Made by a program: the position numbers and the translations under genes. Positions 16,911 through 23,510 of a stretch of DNA of 32,123 nucleotides are shown here, in pieces. The first letter of the stretch is position 1. Each line of letters starts with the position of its first letter. The notes below the pieces were generated by a model. It was not told where the DNA came from and ran no database searches. It saw only the letters and a list, made by a program, of their open reading frames with translations. The DNA comes from a virus: positions 1-32,123 of IMG/VR virus record IMGVR_UViG_3300009421_000151. The stretch is one strand, 5' to 3'.

Positions 16911-17675
16911 TTATGTGGGTAGTAGTACGTCGGGTGTGATGTAGGGATAGACATCCCGGTCAAGCTCTGTGTGGGCGCCATCACGTCGAACGCCCTCCCA
17001 GTCAATACCGTGGGTGCACGGGACACCTTCAAGACGAGCCGCTTCCTTGAGTGCATTCGTGGTCTGCTCGAATGCCTCCCAGCTCCAATCCTCGTGACCG
17101 TTGACGATCGGCACGTGATCGATCGCCTTGGCCAGTGGTCGCTCAAGGTGGCGCGTTTCCATCGTCCAGGAGACGCCCTTGCGGATGTTCTCGCGCTGGG
17201 TCTCAACCTCACGCAGGCTGTCGATCAGTGCAAAGTCGATCGGTGACAACTTCAGCCCGGTTCGATGCACTCGCGCTATAGCCGGGTCAGATTGCGCCAG
17301 GTGTTTCTCACTGGTGCGGCCGAATACAAACGCTTTTCGGGTGGGTGCTGCCGGTATTGATGGCCGGGGTCGTCGGTCAACCTCGGCGAATGAATCGAAT
17401 TCTGTGTCGAGTATCGAGGGCTCAGGACGTGGTGCAGGCTCGGCGGGTTTTTCTACCAGGACATTGGTGGCTATCTGTACACCGAAAAAACGCCCCAGCG
17501 CAACCAGTCCGGTCGATAGGTAGGCCAGAGTGCCGGTGATAAACAGGAACCAGTCCCAGTTCTCGAACGCGCCGATCTTTGCCATATATCCGCTGATAGC
17601 CAGCACACCGCCTGCCGCCCATTGCAAGGTACCAACATACAGCCGTGTCTTTGCACTCTTGATATCGGTATTCAT
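16911..17675 (-). CDS. Membrane-anchored M15 peptidase (holin-endolysin-like fusion)
   Basis: A 254-residue protein with two clear membrane segments (residues 12-31 and 43-65), a Pro/Glu-rich linker (76-113) and a C-terminal M15-type peptidoglycan peptidase (about 116-241). The peptidase pattern is visible: SPIDFALIDSLREVETQRENIRKG-type region, a zinc-ligand pair His176/Asp186 in ETRHL...AID, THGIDW, and DGAHTEL with the third ligand His235. In this family the enzyme cuts L-Ala-D-Glu bonds of the peptide stem. The paired hydrophobic hairpin resembles a small holin, so one polypeptide may combine holin and endolysin roles. The start at 17675 overlaps the upstream stop (ATGA). Confidence 0.78.
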   Translation of the reverse strand: MNTDIKSAKTRLYVGTLQWAAGGVLAISGYMAKIGAFENWDWFLFITGTLAYLSTGLVALGRFFGVQIATNVLVEKPAEPAPRPEPSILDTEFDSFAEVDRRPRPSIPAAPTRKAFVFGRTSEKHLAQSDPAIARVHRTGLKLSPIDFALIDSLREVETQRENIRKGVSWTMETRHLERPLAKAIDHVPIVNGHEDWSWEAFEQTTNALKEAARLEGVPCTHGIDWEGVRRDGAHTELDRDVYPYITPDVLLPT

Positions 17676-18229
17676 GATTGCTCGGCCTGTCTGTACGGAT
17701 CCAGACCGCCGAGACGCCGTAAATGATTCTCGGCCTGCAGCCAGATTTCTATCGAGCCTCGGATGGCTATGGTTGCGCGTGATCCCGTGGCTGTCGTCAG
17801 GTGGTAGTCCTGCATTGGACCCACCGCCTGCTGCTCCTTGATCGCAAGTATCGTGTTACGACGCTGGCCAAGGCCTCTATGCTTGCCGACTTTCCCGATG
17901 TTGCCATGCGTGTTGTAACAACGCCATCGACAGTACAGCCCTTCTGAATCCTTGGCACTGCGTGATGGGTAGAACCCCGTGTTGCAGCACTTGCACTGCT
18001 TCGGATTGTCGTGTCTTATCGCCTGGATAACGTACGACGATGGCTTGCCCGAGATGTTAGGCAGCTCATGACACTGAGCCCAGATACGTCGGTTCGAGTA
18101 CCCGTCTTTAACCCACGTTTCTATCTGCGCATGCTCAGAACTGCCTTGAACAATAGAGCCTTTGAAGCAAAGCGCTCTGACGGCCATGGCAACTGGATGT
18201 ACAGCAGTAAACTCTGGCGAGGGCATCAT
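17672..18229 (-). CDS. Zinc-ribbon-like hypothetical protein
   Basis: A 185-residue basic protein. KQCKCCNTGFYPS...LYCRWRCYNTHG forms a cysteine cluster likely to bind zinc, and a preceding region (YSNRRIWAQCHELPNISGKPSSYVIQAIRHDN) could be helix-turn-helix-like. A nucleic-acid-binding or late regulatory role is possible; I do not recognise the family. Two adjacent ATGs (18229, 18226) could start it. Neither has a normal ribosome-binding site; motif copy 5 ends 10 nt upstream. Confidence 0.65.
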   Translation of the reverse strand: MMPSPEFTAVHPVAMAVRALCFKGSIVQGSSEHAQIETWVKDGYSNRRIWAQCHELPNISGKPSSYVIQAIRHDNPKQCKCCNTGFYPSRSAKDSEGLYCRWRCYNTHGNIGKVGKHRGLGQRRNTILAIKEQQAVGPMQDYHLTTATGSRATIAIRGSIEIWLQAENHLRRLGGLDPYRQAEQS

Positions 18230-18239
18230 GCAATTAATG

Positions 18240-18252
18240 CTGCACCCTCGCC
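18240..18252 (-). promoter_or_regulatory. Dispersed late-operon motif, copy 5
   Basis: Exact GGCGAGGGTGCAG on the minus strand, between the stop at 18258 and the ATG at 18229 (10 nt away). With its flanks (CGATAGCAAG and then T before it, CAT after it) it matches copy 1 at all but one of about 27 positions. Confidence 0.78.
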
Positions 18253-18257
18253 ACTTG

Positions 18258-18824
18258 CTATCGAAACCAGAACAGTTGGGTGTGAGGTGCTGGCACGTCA
18301 CGAAACACTAGCGGCGATGGGTTGATGACAGGATTTGGCTCCAGCCAGCACATGGATTTGTATTGAGGGATTTGCCCATTCCACATCCAGATGCCGCTGC
18401 TACTGTCTTCAAGCAGCTCGCCATTCTCATCGTAAAACCCTGTCATACGAGGCTTAACTGGCTCGAATGACAGCTCCCACAGCCTCTCCTCTTCACTGGT
18501 CTGCAGTCTGAACGAGACAATCTCCCCGCGATCAGGGCCCTCGAGCATGTTGCAACGCATGACATCAGGCCATGCCGCGCGAACCGTCAGATGCCAGATT
18601 GAATGGCTTCTGAACTTTGGATGCGTGCCAACCGGGTAGTTCTCACGCGTAGGAACAACATCGAAGTATTCCACCCAATGAGAGGTATTGCGCGTGCTGT
18701 TAACCGTGTACTCGATAGCAAATCGTGCAGTGACGCCATAGGTAAAAAACAGCAGTGACCAGAACGACACCGACAGGAGAGCGTTGAGCACAATGCGTGC
18801 TCTTTGGAATAGCTGAACTTTCAC
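18258..18824 (-). CDS. Single-pass membrane protein of unknown function
   Basis: A 188-residue protein starting at GTG 18824, chosen because GTGA overlaps the upstream stop and an AAGGA lies 9 nt before it. The N-terminus has one hydrophobic segment (IVLNALLSVSFWSLLFFTYGVTA), and the remaining 150 residues are polar and rich in aromatics (WMWNGQIPQYKSMCW), so it is probably a signal-anchored periplasmic domain. Family not recognised. It is the last of a run of small membrane genes. Confidence 0.6.
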   Translation of the reverse strand: MKVQLFQRARIVLNALLSVSFWSLLFFTYGVTARFAIEYTVNSTRNTSHWVEYFDVVPTRENYPVGTHPKFRSHSIWHLTVRAAWPDVMRCNMLEGPDRGEIVSFRLQTSEEERLWELSFEPVKPRMTGFYDENGELLEDSSSGIWMWNGQIPQYKSMCWLEPNPVINPSPLVFRDVPAPHTQLFWFR

Positions 18825-19030
18825 GGTTTGAGGTCCTTCATCAGTGCAAGCATCACCTTGCCCAGACCCATCAATACTCCACACAAACCGAACACATACC
18901 AGGGTATCTCCTGATTGCGCTCTAGCAGGTAGTACATGCAGGCGACGAATGCTGCTGCTCCCAGGCAATGGTTAAGCGCCTTGAATATTTTCTCCGAGCT
19001 TGTGAGCTCTGGCTTTTCACTATCCGTCAT
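18821..19030 (-). CDS. Small two-segment membrane protein
   Basis: A 69-residue protein starting MTDSEKPELTSSEKIFKAL, with two hydrophobic stretches (CLGAAAFVACMYYLL and WYVFGLCGVLMGLGKVMLALM) and a Lys-ending tail. Size and topology resemble class II holins, but the same holds for many small phage membrane proteins. It overlaps both neighbours, so it is tightly coupled. An alternative GTG start lies six codons upstream at 19048. Confidence 0.6.
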   Translation of the reverse strand: MTDSEKPELTSSEKIFKALNHCLGAAAFVACMYYLLERNQEIPWYVFGLCGVLMGLGKVMLALMKDLKP

Positions 19031-19178
19031 GACCTCGGCCGATCTCACGGACTGCCTGTCCTGCCTTTACAACCACGAAGCACGCAACCGTGGCCACGAC
19101 GGCCCCTGAAACGGTATAGGTTGCAATCACCACCAATGATGTTGCGCAACACACGTCGAAGAGTTCTTCAGGCGTCAT
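19020..19178 (-). CDS. Very small membrane protein
   Basis: A 52-residue protein (MTPEELFDVCCATSLVVIATYTV) with one long hydrophobic segment (SLVVIATYTVSGAVVATVACFVVV) and a basic end. The start at 19178 gives the natural product; in-frame starts further upstream would run through the preceding small gene. It overlaps the next gene by 11 nt. Possible holin or antiholin part; not recognised. Confidence 0.5.
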   Translation of the reverse strand: MTPEELFDVCCATSLVVIATYTVSGAVVATVACFVVVKAGQAVREIGRGHDG

Positions 19179-19188
19179 CAAATGATAA

Positions 19189-19335
19189 TCAACTGATGAC
19201 GGCAGGACAGCCGCACTTGTCGGCCCATGTAATAAACGCTCCATAAACAAGAAACATGATCCATACGTTGCAGCCCTCGATGGCTGTGAAGTTGCAGTGC
19301 ATTGAAAACCGGAAAGCATCCTGCGCTCTGCTCAT
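19189..19335 (-). CDS. Very small Cys-containing membrane-like protein
   Basis: A 48-residue frame starting MSRAQDAFRFSMHC, with a hydrophobic stretch (VWIMFLVYGAFITW) and several Cys. It begins 9 nt after motif copy 6 and ends 10 nt before the next small membrane gene. It is supported by position and compact packing rather than by a known family. Confidence 0.45.
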   Translation of the reverse strand: MSRAQDAFRFSMHCNFTAIEGCNVWIMFLVYGAFITWADKCGCPAVIS

Positions 19336-19344
19336 GTATTGAGC

Positions 19345-19357
19345 GTGCACCCTCGCC
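19345..19357 (-). promoter_or_regulatory. Dispersed late-operon motif, copy 6
   Basis: Minus strand GGCGAGGGTGCAC (last base differs) in the gap between the stop at 19382 and ATG 19335, 9 nt before the start. The preceding flank (TGATAT) is unrelated to the other copies, so the conserved core is about 12 bases. Confidence 0.65.
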
Positions 19358-19381
19358 ATATCAGCGTGTGCGACACGTTAC

Positions 19382-19603
19382 CTACCGAATTTTGCACTTA
19401 CCGGCCTTGTTCTTTGGCTTGCTGGTCATGTGAAAAACATTGCCCTGGCAGATCTCGCACTTGTAGGGATTGAGCCGTATTCGCCGCTCGGAGTGACGTC
19501 CTCGATGGCGAGCTTCGCGCCGCCGAGTCTGGCGCTTGATCTCAGCCATGACCGCTGAGTACGATGTAAACGGTTGCTTATTGCAAGTGTCTGGCTGGGG
19601 CAT
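19382..19603 (-). CDS. Small zinc-binding phage protein
   Basis: A 73-residue very basic protein: RQTRRREARHRGRH followed by PYKCEICQGNVFHMTSKPKNK. The single CxxC with a nearby His and the HxTSKPK ending resemble small phage proteins with the pattern YxCxxCxxWHLTS. A nucleic-acid-binding role is likely; exact function unknown. ATG 19603 has a well-placed GAGGTGAG directly upstream. Confidence 0.6.
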   Translation of the reverse strand: MPQPDTCNKQPFTSYSAVMAEIKRQTRRREARHRGRHSERRIRLNPYKCEICQGNVFHMTSKPKNKAGKCKIR

Positions 19604-19604
19604 C

Positions 19605-20162
19605 TCACCTCACCGCCCGTCTACGCAACGCAGGCTTCCTTTTCCTTGTCCCGCCGACTTTGGCTTTGGTCACTCTTTTGAGCATCTTCGGATCCAGATC
19701 CACCCACCACTGATTCAGATAGGCCAGCCTCGGCTCATCATCCAGACAGTACGCTTCAACCGTTGCCTGGGCGTGCTCGCACCCACGACAGACCACGGCA
19801 TGATGTCCAGCTGCGTTTAACCGCACTAACCACTTGAGCTGGTCTTCGCTGATCGTCCCGAACTGTGTCGGGTTTTGCTCATGCAGCGCGAAGGCCACGC
19901 GCTTGAGCTCAATGCACAACCCTGCGTGGGTGTCATTGGGCCAGGGCAGATTGATATCAGGCACACCAGGCATAACACCTTCAGCCTTCATGATCGCAGC
20001 CTCGACTACCTGTCGTGATCCGCCATTGGGTACGGCATACATCAGATTCACGGGCGGGTAACGAGTGTCGGCATGCTTGGCCCAGGCAAACAGCTTGCGT
20101 TGCTCTATGGACTCGGACGGCACGACCAGGTCTGCATGCCCTTCCCTTCGAAGTACTTTCAT
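19605..20162 (-). CDS. VRR-NUC domain nuclease
   Basis: A 185-residue protein with the VRR-NUC core: YAVPNGGSRQVVEAAIMKAEGVMPGVPDINLPWP, then LCIELKRVAF, then SEDQLKWLVRLNAAGHHAVVCRGC. The acidic Asp of PGVPDI and the Glu/Lys of IELK are the expected catalytic residues. Such stand-alone nucleases in phages act on DNA junctions or flaps during replication or recombination. The C-terminus is strongly basic (RKRKPALRRRAVR). The start overlaps the stop of the small upstream gene (ATGA). Confidence 0.88.
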   Translation of the reverse strand: MKVLRREGHADLVVPSESIEQRKLFAWAKHADTRYPPVNLMYAVPNGGSRQVVEAAIMKAEGVMPGVPDINLPWPNDTHAGLCIELKRVAFALHEQNPTQFGTISEDQLKWLVRLNAAGHHAVVCRGCEHAQATVEAYCLDDEPRLAYLNQWWVDLDPKMLKRVTKAKVGGTRKRKPALRRRAVR

Positions 20163-20296
20163 GTGGCTCGCAGTGCCTTGAGCATTTGATCAATGCAATC
20201 CTGTCGCGACCAGCCTTCAAACACCCGGTCGAGCTTCTGCACCCACAGTACGAAGGGTTTCTGCTCGAGTGCTTCAAAGCTAATCTCAGAGCTCAT
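20159..20296 (-). CDS. Small hypothetical protein
   Basis: A 45-residue frame starting MSSEISFEALEQKPFVLWVQ. It is joined to both neighbours by start-stop overlaps (TGATG at 20296-20298 and ATGA at 20159-20162), which is strong evidence for a real coupled gene in this operon. No motif recognised. Confidence 0.6.
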   Translation of the reverse strand: MSSEISFEALEQKPFVLWVQKLDRVFEGWSRQDCIDQMLKALRAT

Positions 20297-20640
20297 CAGA
20301 ACACCGTTGCCAGTCGTTGCGCTTCTGCCACTCGCTCACGCCTGATGGTGTCAATAGCGTGCTCGATGCGTTGTCTGGAATCGTACCCATGCGCCGGTAA
20401 GGAGCCTTTGCCGTCCACCGCCTTGCGACCGTTCTCCCACAGATCCAGTATTTGCTCGAGCGAGCCCTCGCCTGCTATCTGGCTCTGCTTGAGGAAACGC
20501 TTTGCCAAACCACGATCACGTTGTTTGATCTGTTCGTGTGCGGGGAGCGGCGGGTACCGATCCATCAAGCTACGCCTGGCGCATTCAGGGCATGCCCATT
20601 CAGCTCGGTGTTGTGAACCACACTCGCTGCAGATCATCAT
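20296..20640 (-). CDS. Zinc-finger hypothetical protein
   Basis: A 114-residue protein with an N-terminal four-cysteine ribbon (ICSECGSQH...WACPECARRS) followed by a charged helical region (IKQRDRGLAKRFLKQS, DSRQRIEHAIDTIRRERVAEAQRL). A DNA- or RNA-binding regulator is plausible. ATG 20640 has an upstream AGGGG; the second ATG is one codon on. The 58 nt before it hold no gene of useful size. Confidence 0.6.
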   Translation of the reverse strand: MMICSECGSQHRAEWACPECARRSLMDRYPPLPAHEQIKQRDRGLAKRFLKQSQIAGEGSLEQILDLWENGRKAVDGKGSLPAHGYDSRQRIEHAIDTIRRERVAEAQRLATVF

Positions 20641-20698
20641 GGCCAGCCCCTGTCCATTTCGTCTGCAGTGAGTCGATCGTTGACTGGTTTTTTCTCAG

Positions 20699-20926
20699 TC
20701 AGGTACGTGGCTGTGCACAGCGCAATGCGATTGCGAAAGTGTGCACTCCACGCTGTACGCACGACTCACACAGAGCGATGTCCAGTGTCTGTGCGTTGAT
20801 CGGTATCTGGTGCAGGGTGGTGAACGATTCAGTGCCGCAGCATGCACACAGGCCCGTGGGTGCAGGATTAACGCGGAAAAGTACAGATTTCTGTACTTTC
20901 TTGATCAGTGTGTGAAACCAACTCAC
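20699..20926 (-). CDS. Small zinc-binding protein
   Basis: A 75-residue protein with two CxxC pairs (LCACCGTES and LCESCVQRG) spaced about 30 residues apart, which together can form one treble-clef or ribbon zinc site. It starts at GTG 20926, overlapping the upstream stop (GTGA). It is part of the chain of coupled small genes after the replication genes. Function unknown. Confidence 0.6.
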   Translation of the reverse strand: MSWFHTLIKKVQKSVLFRVNPAPTGLCACCGTESFTTLHQIPINAQTLDIALCESCVQRGVHTFAIALRCAQPRT

Positions 20927-21228
20927 GCTGTTTCCACCTCTCGAATTTTTGGCAGAGACTCCAGCAGCTCATACCAGCTGCTGATCGTGGGTGGTAGGCG
21001 TCTGAGGCGCGACTCGTGAGACGTGACGATGCCAATAAGCTCTCGATGACGGTAGTGCCAGCCAACAGGTGAGCGTCCTGGCATGCCGGTAATAGCGTTT
21101 GTGCCAATGCGTGATTGGGAAAAATACTCACGGCTGATCAACTCGGCTTGGTCGGCATAGACTTCGCCAGAGCCATCCAGCACCTGGACAACCTCACCCA
21201 CGGAGAACTTAGGCTCTGGAATGCTCAT
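20923..21228 (-). CDS. Hypothetical protein, possibly SH3-like
   Basis: A 101-residue protein starting MSIPEPKFSVGEVVQVLDGSGEVY. The opening (FSVGEVVQVL) and later YADQAELISREYFSQS resemble small beta-barrel proteins of phages, but no family is certain. The start at 21228 is fixed by the overlap with the 41-residue membrane gene; longer in-frame versions reaching 21441 would overlap two genes and are not credible. Confidence 0.55.
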   Translation of the reverse strand: MSIPEPKFSVGEVVQVLDGSGEVYADQAELISREYFSQSRIGTNAITGMPGRSPVGWHYRHRELIGIVTSHESRLRRLPPTISSWYELLESLPKIREVETA

Positions 21229-21350
21229 GAGGCGATCCATAATCCGATCAACAGCCACAGTGCAAGCGATGCCACCATGGCAACCACGATGCCTTTTGCA
21301 GCGTTCAGGGAGCTGGTGTCGACAGATTGCCGTGTTTGGTTGTTTCTCAT
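21225..21350 (-). CDS. Tiny single-span membrane protein
   Basis: A 41-residue frame starting MRNNQTRQSVDTSSLNAAKG and ending in one membrane span (IVVAMVASLALWLLIGLWIAS). It begins within the stop of the replication gene (ATGA at 21347-21350) and ends within the start of the next gene (ATGA at 21225-21228). That tight coupling supports it despite its size. Confidence 0.55.
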   Translation of the reverse strand: MRNNQTRQSVDTSSLNAAKGIVVAMVASLALWLLIGLWIAS

Positions 21351-22297
21351 GCGGTTGCTGCCTCTCTGGCTTTTTGACGTTCTTTCGGATCAGCGCCCTT
21401 GGTCGTGGTGCGCAGCCTGAGTGCGGTTTCCTCGGCACCATCGAACTGCTTGCCGGTAAGTTTCGGATACAGCACCAGGTTGATCGTGCGTATCGGATCC
21501 CTGCACTTCGCCGCAGCCACCTCGTCGGGTATGACGTCGTTCATCGCTGCCTCGAGCTTCCCGATCGTCAGGCTGTTGGCCAGCCAGGCTCGAACAACCC
21601 ATCGGGAGTCTGGAAGATCGAGCCGTTCGGGTTGGCACCCTCGTGCCACGACATGATCCAGTACCGCCGTGATTCGGCTGTCCACCGTGGGTGGTTGCTC
21701 GTGATCTGAAATTGATTCTGTGGGCCGAATTTCGGACTTATCCACAGATTTTTGCTTGCTAGTAGTAGGTTTTATATCTTGTTCTAACTCTAACTCTAGG
21801 GCGTCACTTGTCACACCCTGTGACGTCACACCTTCGTCACTGTGACCGTCACACTCGCTGAGAGCCTGTAGTTTCGCGGCTTTCTGTCTCGCTCGATATT
21901 GGCGAGTGCGTTCGGCCGACGTCATGTGAGGCTGGGAAAGCGTCACATGTGACGCTGAATGTGACGCGTCACAAGCGTCACCGTTTTTATTATCCACAGC
22001 CTTTGCACAGGTTTTCCACAGGGCGTCAATTAATCGTAGTTCGACCAATCTCGCCCGCACCTCGAGCGCTGTTTCAACCGTCAGCCCGAGCGCCTTGGCC
22101 ACCACCGCATCACGTATCTTGTCACTCGCGTAGTTGTCATCCAGAACGCCTTCCATCTCCATCATCATCAGCCACAACAGATGGCGCTGATCATCGAATG
22201 AGAGCAGCTGTACGACAGGATCGGTGCGTGTGTTGAGCGACAGCTTCATCCACTGCATGCGAGCGGGTTTGGTCACCGTAGGAGATTGAACAGCCAC
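21347..22297 (-). CDS. Phage replication protein with embedded origin
   Basis: A 316-residue protein. Residues 1-110 (MQWMKLSLNTRTDPVVQLLSFDDQRHLLWLMMMEMEG) look like the winged-helix region of phage replication initiators. MTSAERTRQYRARQKAAK marks the junction common in such proteins, then a low-complexity linker coded by the iteron DNA, then a C-terminal helical domain (WVVRAWLANSLTIGKLEAAMNDVIPDEVAAAK) of DnaT/loader type. It would recruit the host helicase to the origin inside its own gene, as lambda O and P do. It starts at GTG 22297 with GGAGGTG upstream, sharing bases with the previous stop (TAGTG). Confidence 0.72.
   Translation of the reverse strand: MAVQSPTVTKPARMQWMKLSLNTRTDPVVQLLSFDDQRHLLWLMMMEMEGVLDDNYASDKIRDAVVAKALGLTVETALEVRARLVELRLIDALWKTCAKAVDNKNGDACDASHSASHVTLSQPHMTSAERTRQYRARQKAAKLQALSECDGHSDEGVTSQGVTSDALELELEQDIKPTTSKQKSVDKSEIRPTESISDHEQPPTVDSRITAVLDHVVARGCQPERLDLPDSRWVVRAWLANSLTIGKLEAAMNDVIPDEVAAAKCRDPIRTINLVLYPKLTGKQFDGAEETALRLRTTTKGADPKERQKAREAATA
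21738..22020. other. Putative phage origin of replication
   Basis: Within the replication gene there are 12 GTCAC/GTGAC pentamers in about 180 bp, seven at 21803-21852 and five at 21942-21981. Two perfect DnaA boxes (TTATCCACA) flank them at 21738-21746 and 21990-21998, with a near-match TTTTCCACA at 22012-22020. The arrangement (iterons inside the initiator gene, next to DnaA boxes and T-rich DNA) is that of a lambda-like origin. No experiment is implied; iteron consensus is tentative. Confidence 0.65.
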
Positions 22298-22779
22298 TAG
22301 AGCACCTCCACGCTGACGCGCAGCTTCAGATCGATGGTGTGCTCATTGTCAGGCGTCGATCCCAGATCGAGCGTGTTCTCTATCCGAGACAACGTGTCTG
22401 GCTCTGCATTGTCGACCATGGCACTTACACCCGATAGGGACGCCGGGGTGACTATCTCACCGCCCTCGTTGACTCGATAGCGACAGCGACCTGCTCGCCA
22501 TTCCCAGCCAGGCGACGTTATCCGAAGCATCTGATTTCCTTTTTTATGGCACCGATCGATCACGCCTGCGTTTGCTAATGCAGTGACATGTCTGAACATG
22601 GTGTCTCGCTTATCTGTAACCGCTGGCAGCTGCTCAGCTAGCCAATGGTTGCTGCAAAGCTTGAAGTTCCAGAGATTTGGAAGAGATGCGTCAAACACGC
22701 AGGCGAAAACAACGGCTTCACTTAGATTTAACTCATGCCTTTGGATGAAAGGCATGTCTAGCGAGATGCGTTCGATCAT
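22297..22779 (-). CDS. Winged-helix replication/regulatory protein
   Basis: A 160-residue protein. The first 100 residues (SEAVVFACVFDASLPNL...LAEQLPAVTDKRDTMFRHVTALANAGVIDRCHKKGNQMLRITSPG) have the spacing of a winged helix-turn-helix ending in a wing, as at the N-terminus of phage O-type and RepA-like initiators. The C-terminal 50 residues are acidic and probably unstructured. It lies directly upstream of and coupled to the origin-carrying gene, so the two probably work as an initiator pair. It may alternatively be a transcriptional regulator. Confidence 0.6.
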   Translation of the reverse strand: MIERISLDMPFIQRHELNLSEAVVFACVFDASLPNLWNFKLCSNHWLAEQLPAVTDKRDTMFRHVTALANAGVIDRCHKKGNQMLRITSPGWEWRAGRCRYRVNEGGEIVTPASLSGVSAMVDNAEPDTLSRIENTLDLGSTPDNEHTIDLKLRVSVEVL

Positions 22780-22966
22780 TGGCTTGGTATCCTATGTGTG
22801 CTCTGCTCTTGTCAACGCAGCGCCATCAGGCTTTTCATCGGTAGTGGTGTTCATCGTTTTATTTCGTCAGTTGAAGGTGCCGGCCTATTCGGCTAGAGCG
22901 AGCGGCCGGCAGACCCGCACTCCTCGTATGGACCCACTCGGGTCATCGCTTTGGTTGTTCTGTATT
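22780..22966. other. Non-coding gap with perfect inverted repeat
   Basis: This 187-bp gap separates the cII-position gene from the replication genes. TGCCGGCC (22878-22885) and GGCCGGCA (22904-22911) form an 8-bp perfect inverted repeat around 18 nt. No T-run follows on either strand, so it is not a standard intrinsic terminator. A 20-codon minus-strand frame (22792-22854) has no ribosome-binding site and is not called a gene. Confidence 0.5.
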
Positions 22967-23401
22967 TCAGTCCAGACCCACCACACGGCTGTACTTGATC
23001 TCCATGTCACGCAGCTGCTCTTCCAGGTATGCAATGCGCTTCTGATCTGCCAACTCTTGCTCACGCGGTTTGAGCACCATCTTCAACCGCATCGCATAGA
23101 ACTGGACCAGTGCAACGCTGCTCGTAGCCCGAACGAATGCCAGTAATTTGCCCGCTGGCATACCGACCTGCCCTTGCCGCAATTTGCTGAATACCGCTCT
23201 CGTGATTCTCATGTCGTCCGCCAGTTGCATGTGGGTTAGGCCTCGTCTGTTTGCGAGGGCTTGATCTACGCTGTAATTGATTGCATCAAGTTCCGACTCA
23301 AAAGCTGCCACCTGATCCAGTGGCGCCATTGCCGGTACGTCCGGATCCTCAAACATCGCGAAAAAACGCTGCGCACTCGGGCCTGTAACTTCCTGTTTCA
23401 T
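22967..23401 (-). CDS. DNA-binding regulator in the cII position
   Basis: A 144-residue protein starting MKQEVTGPSAQRFFAMFEDP, chosen for a GGAG 10 nt upstream. Residues around 55-90 (THMQLADDMRITRAVFSKLRQGQVGMPAGKLLAFVRAT) are helix-turn-helix-like, and the C-terminus (REQELADQKRIAYLEEQLRDMEIKY) is a likely coiled coil for oligomerisation. It follows the cro-like gene, the place of cII in lambda. Activation of lysogeny genes is an inference from position only. A longer in-frame extension to 23608 overlaps cro and is rejected. Confidence 0.62.
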   Translation of the reverse strand: MKQEVTGPSAQRFFAMFEDPDVPAMAPLDQVAAFESELDAINYSVDQALANRRGLTHMQLADDMRITRAVFSKLRQGQVGMPAGKLLAFVRATSSVALVQFYAMRLKMVLKPREQELADQKRIAYLEEQLRDMEIKYSRVVGLD

Positions 23402-23510
23402 GGGTGTTTCTCCTGTAGTTCGTGATGTTTCACGTGCTTTTCTGTCTTCTGGTGTCAAATAAAAGCCCACATAGCAACCGGCTAAAAACAAGTAAATGTG
23501 TGCTAGCAAA

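Noticed and set aside
409-19357. Dispersed motif as a sigma-54 promoter
   Set aside because: The GG and GC elements are 7 nt apart, not the required 10, and no activator gene is visible.
21634-21647. Possible eighth copy of the dispersed motif (ggcaccctcgtgcc)
   Set aside because: Only nine core bases match, it interrupts the GCC end, and it lies mid-gene with no downstream start in reach.
22792-22854. 20-residue minus-strand microgene
   Set aside because: No ribosome-binding site and no coupling to neighbours.
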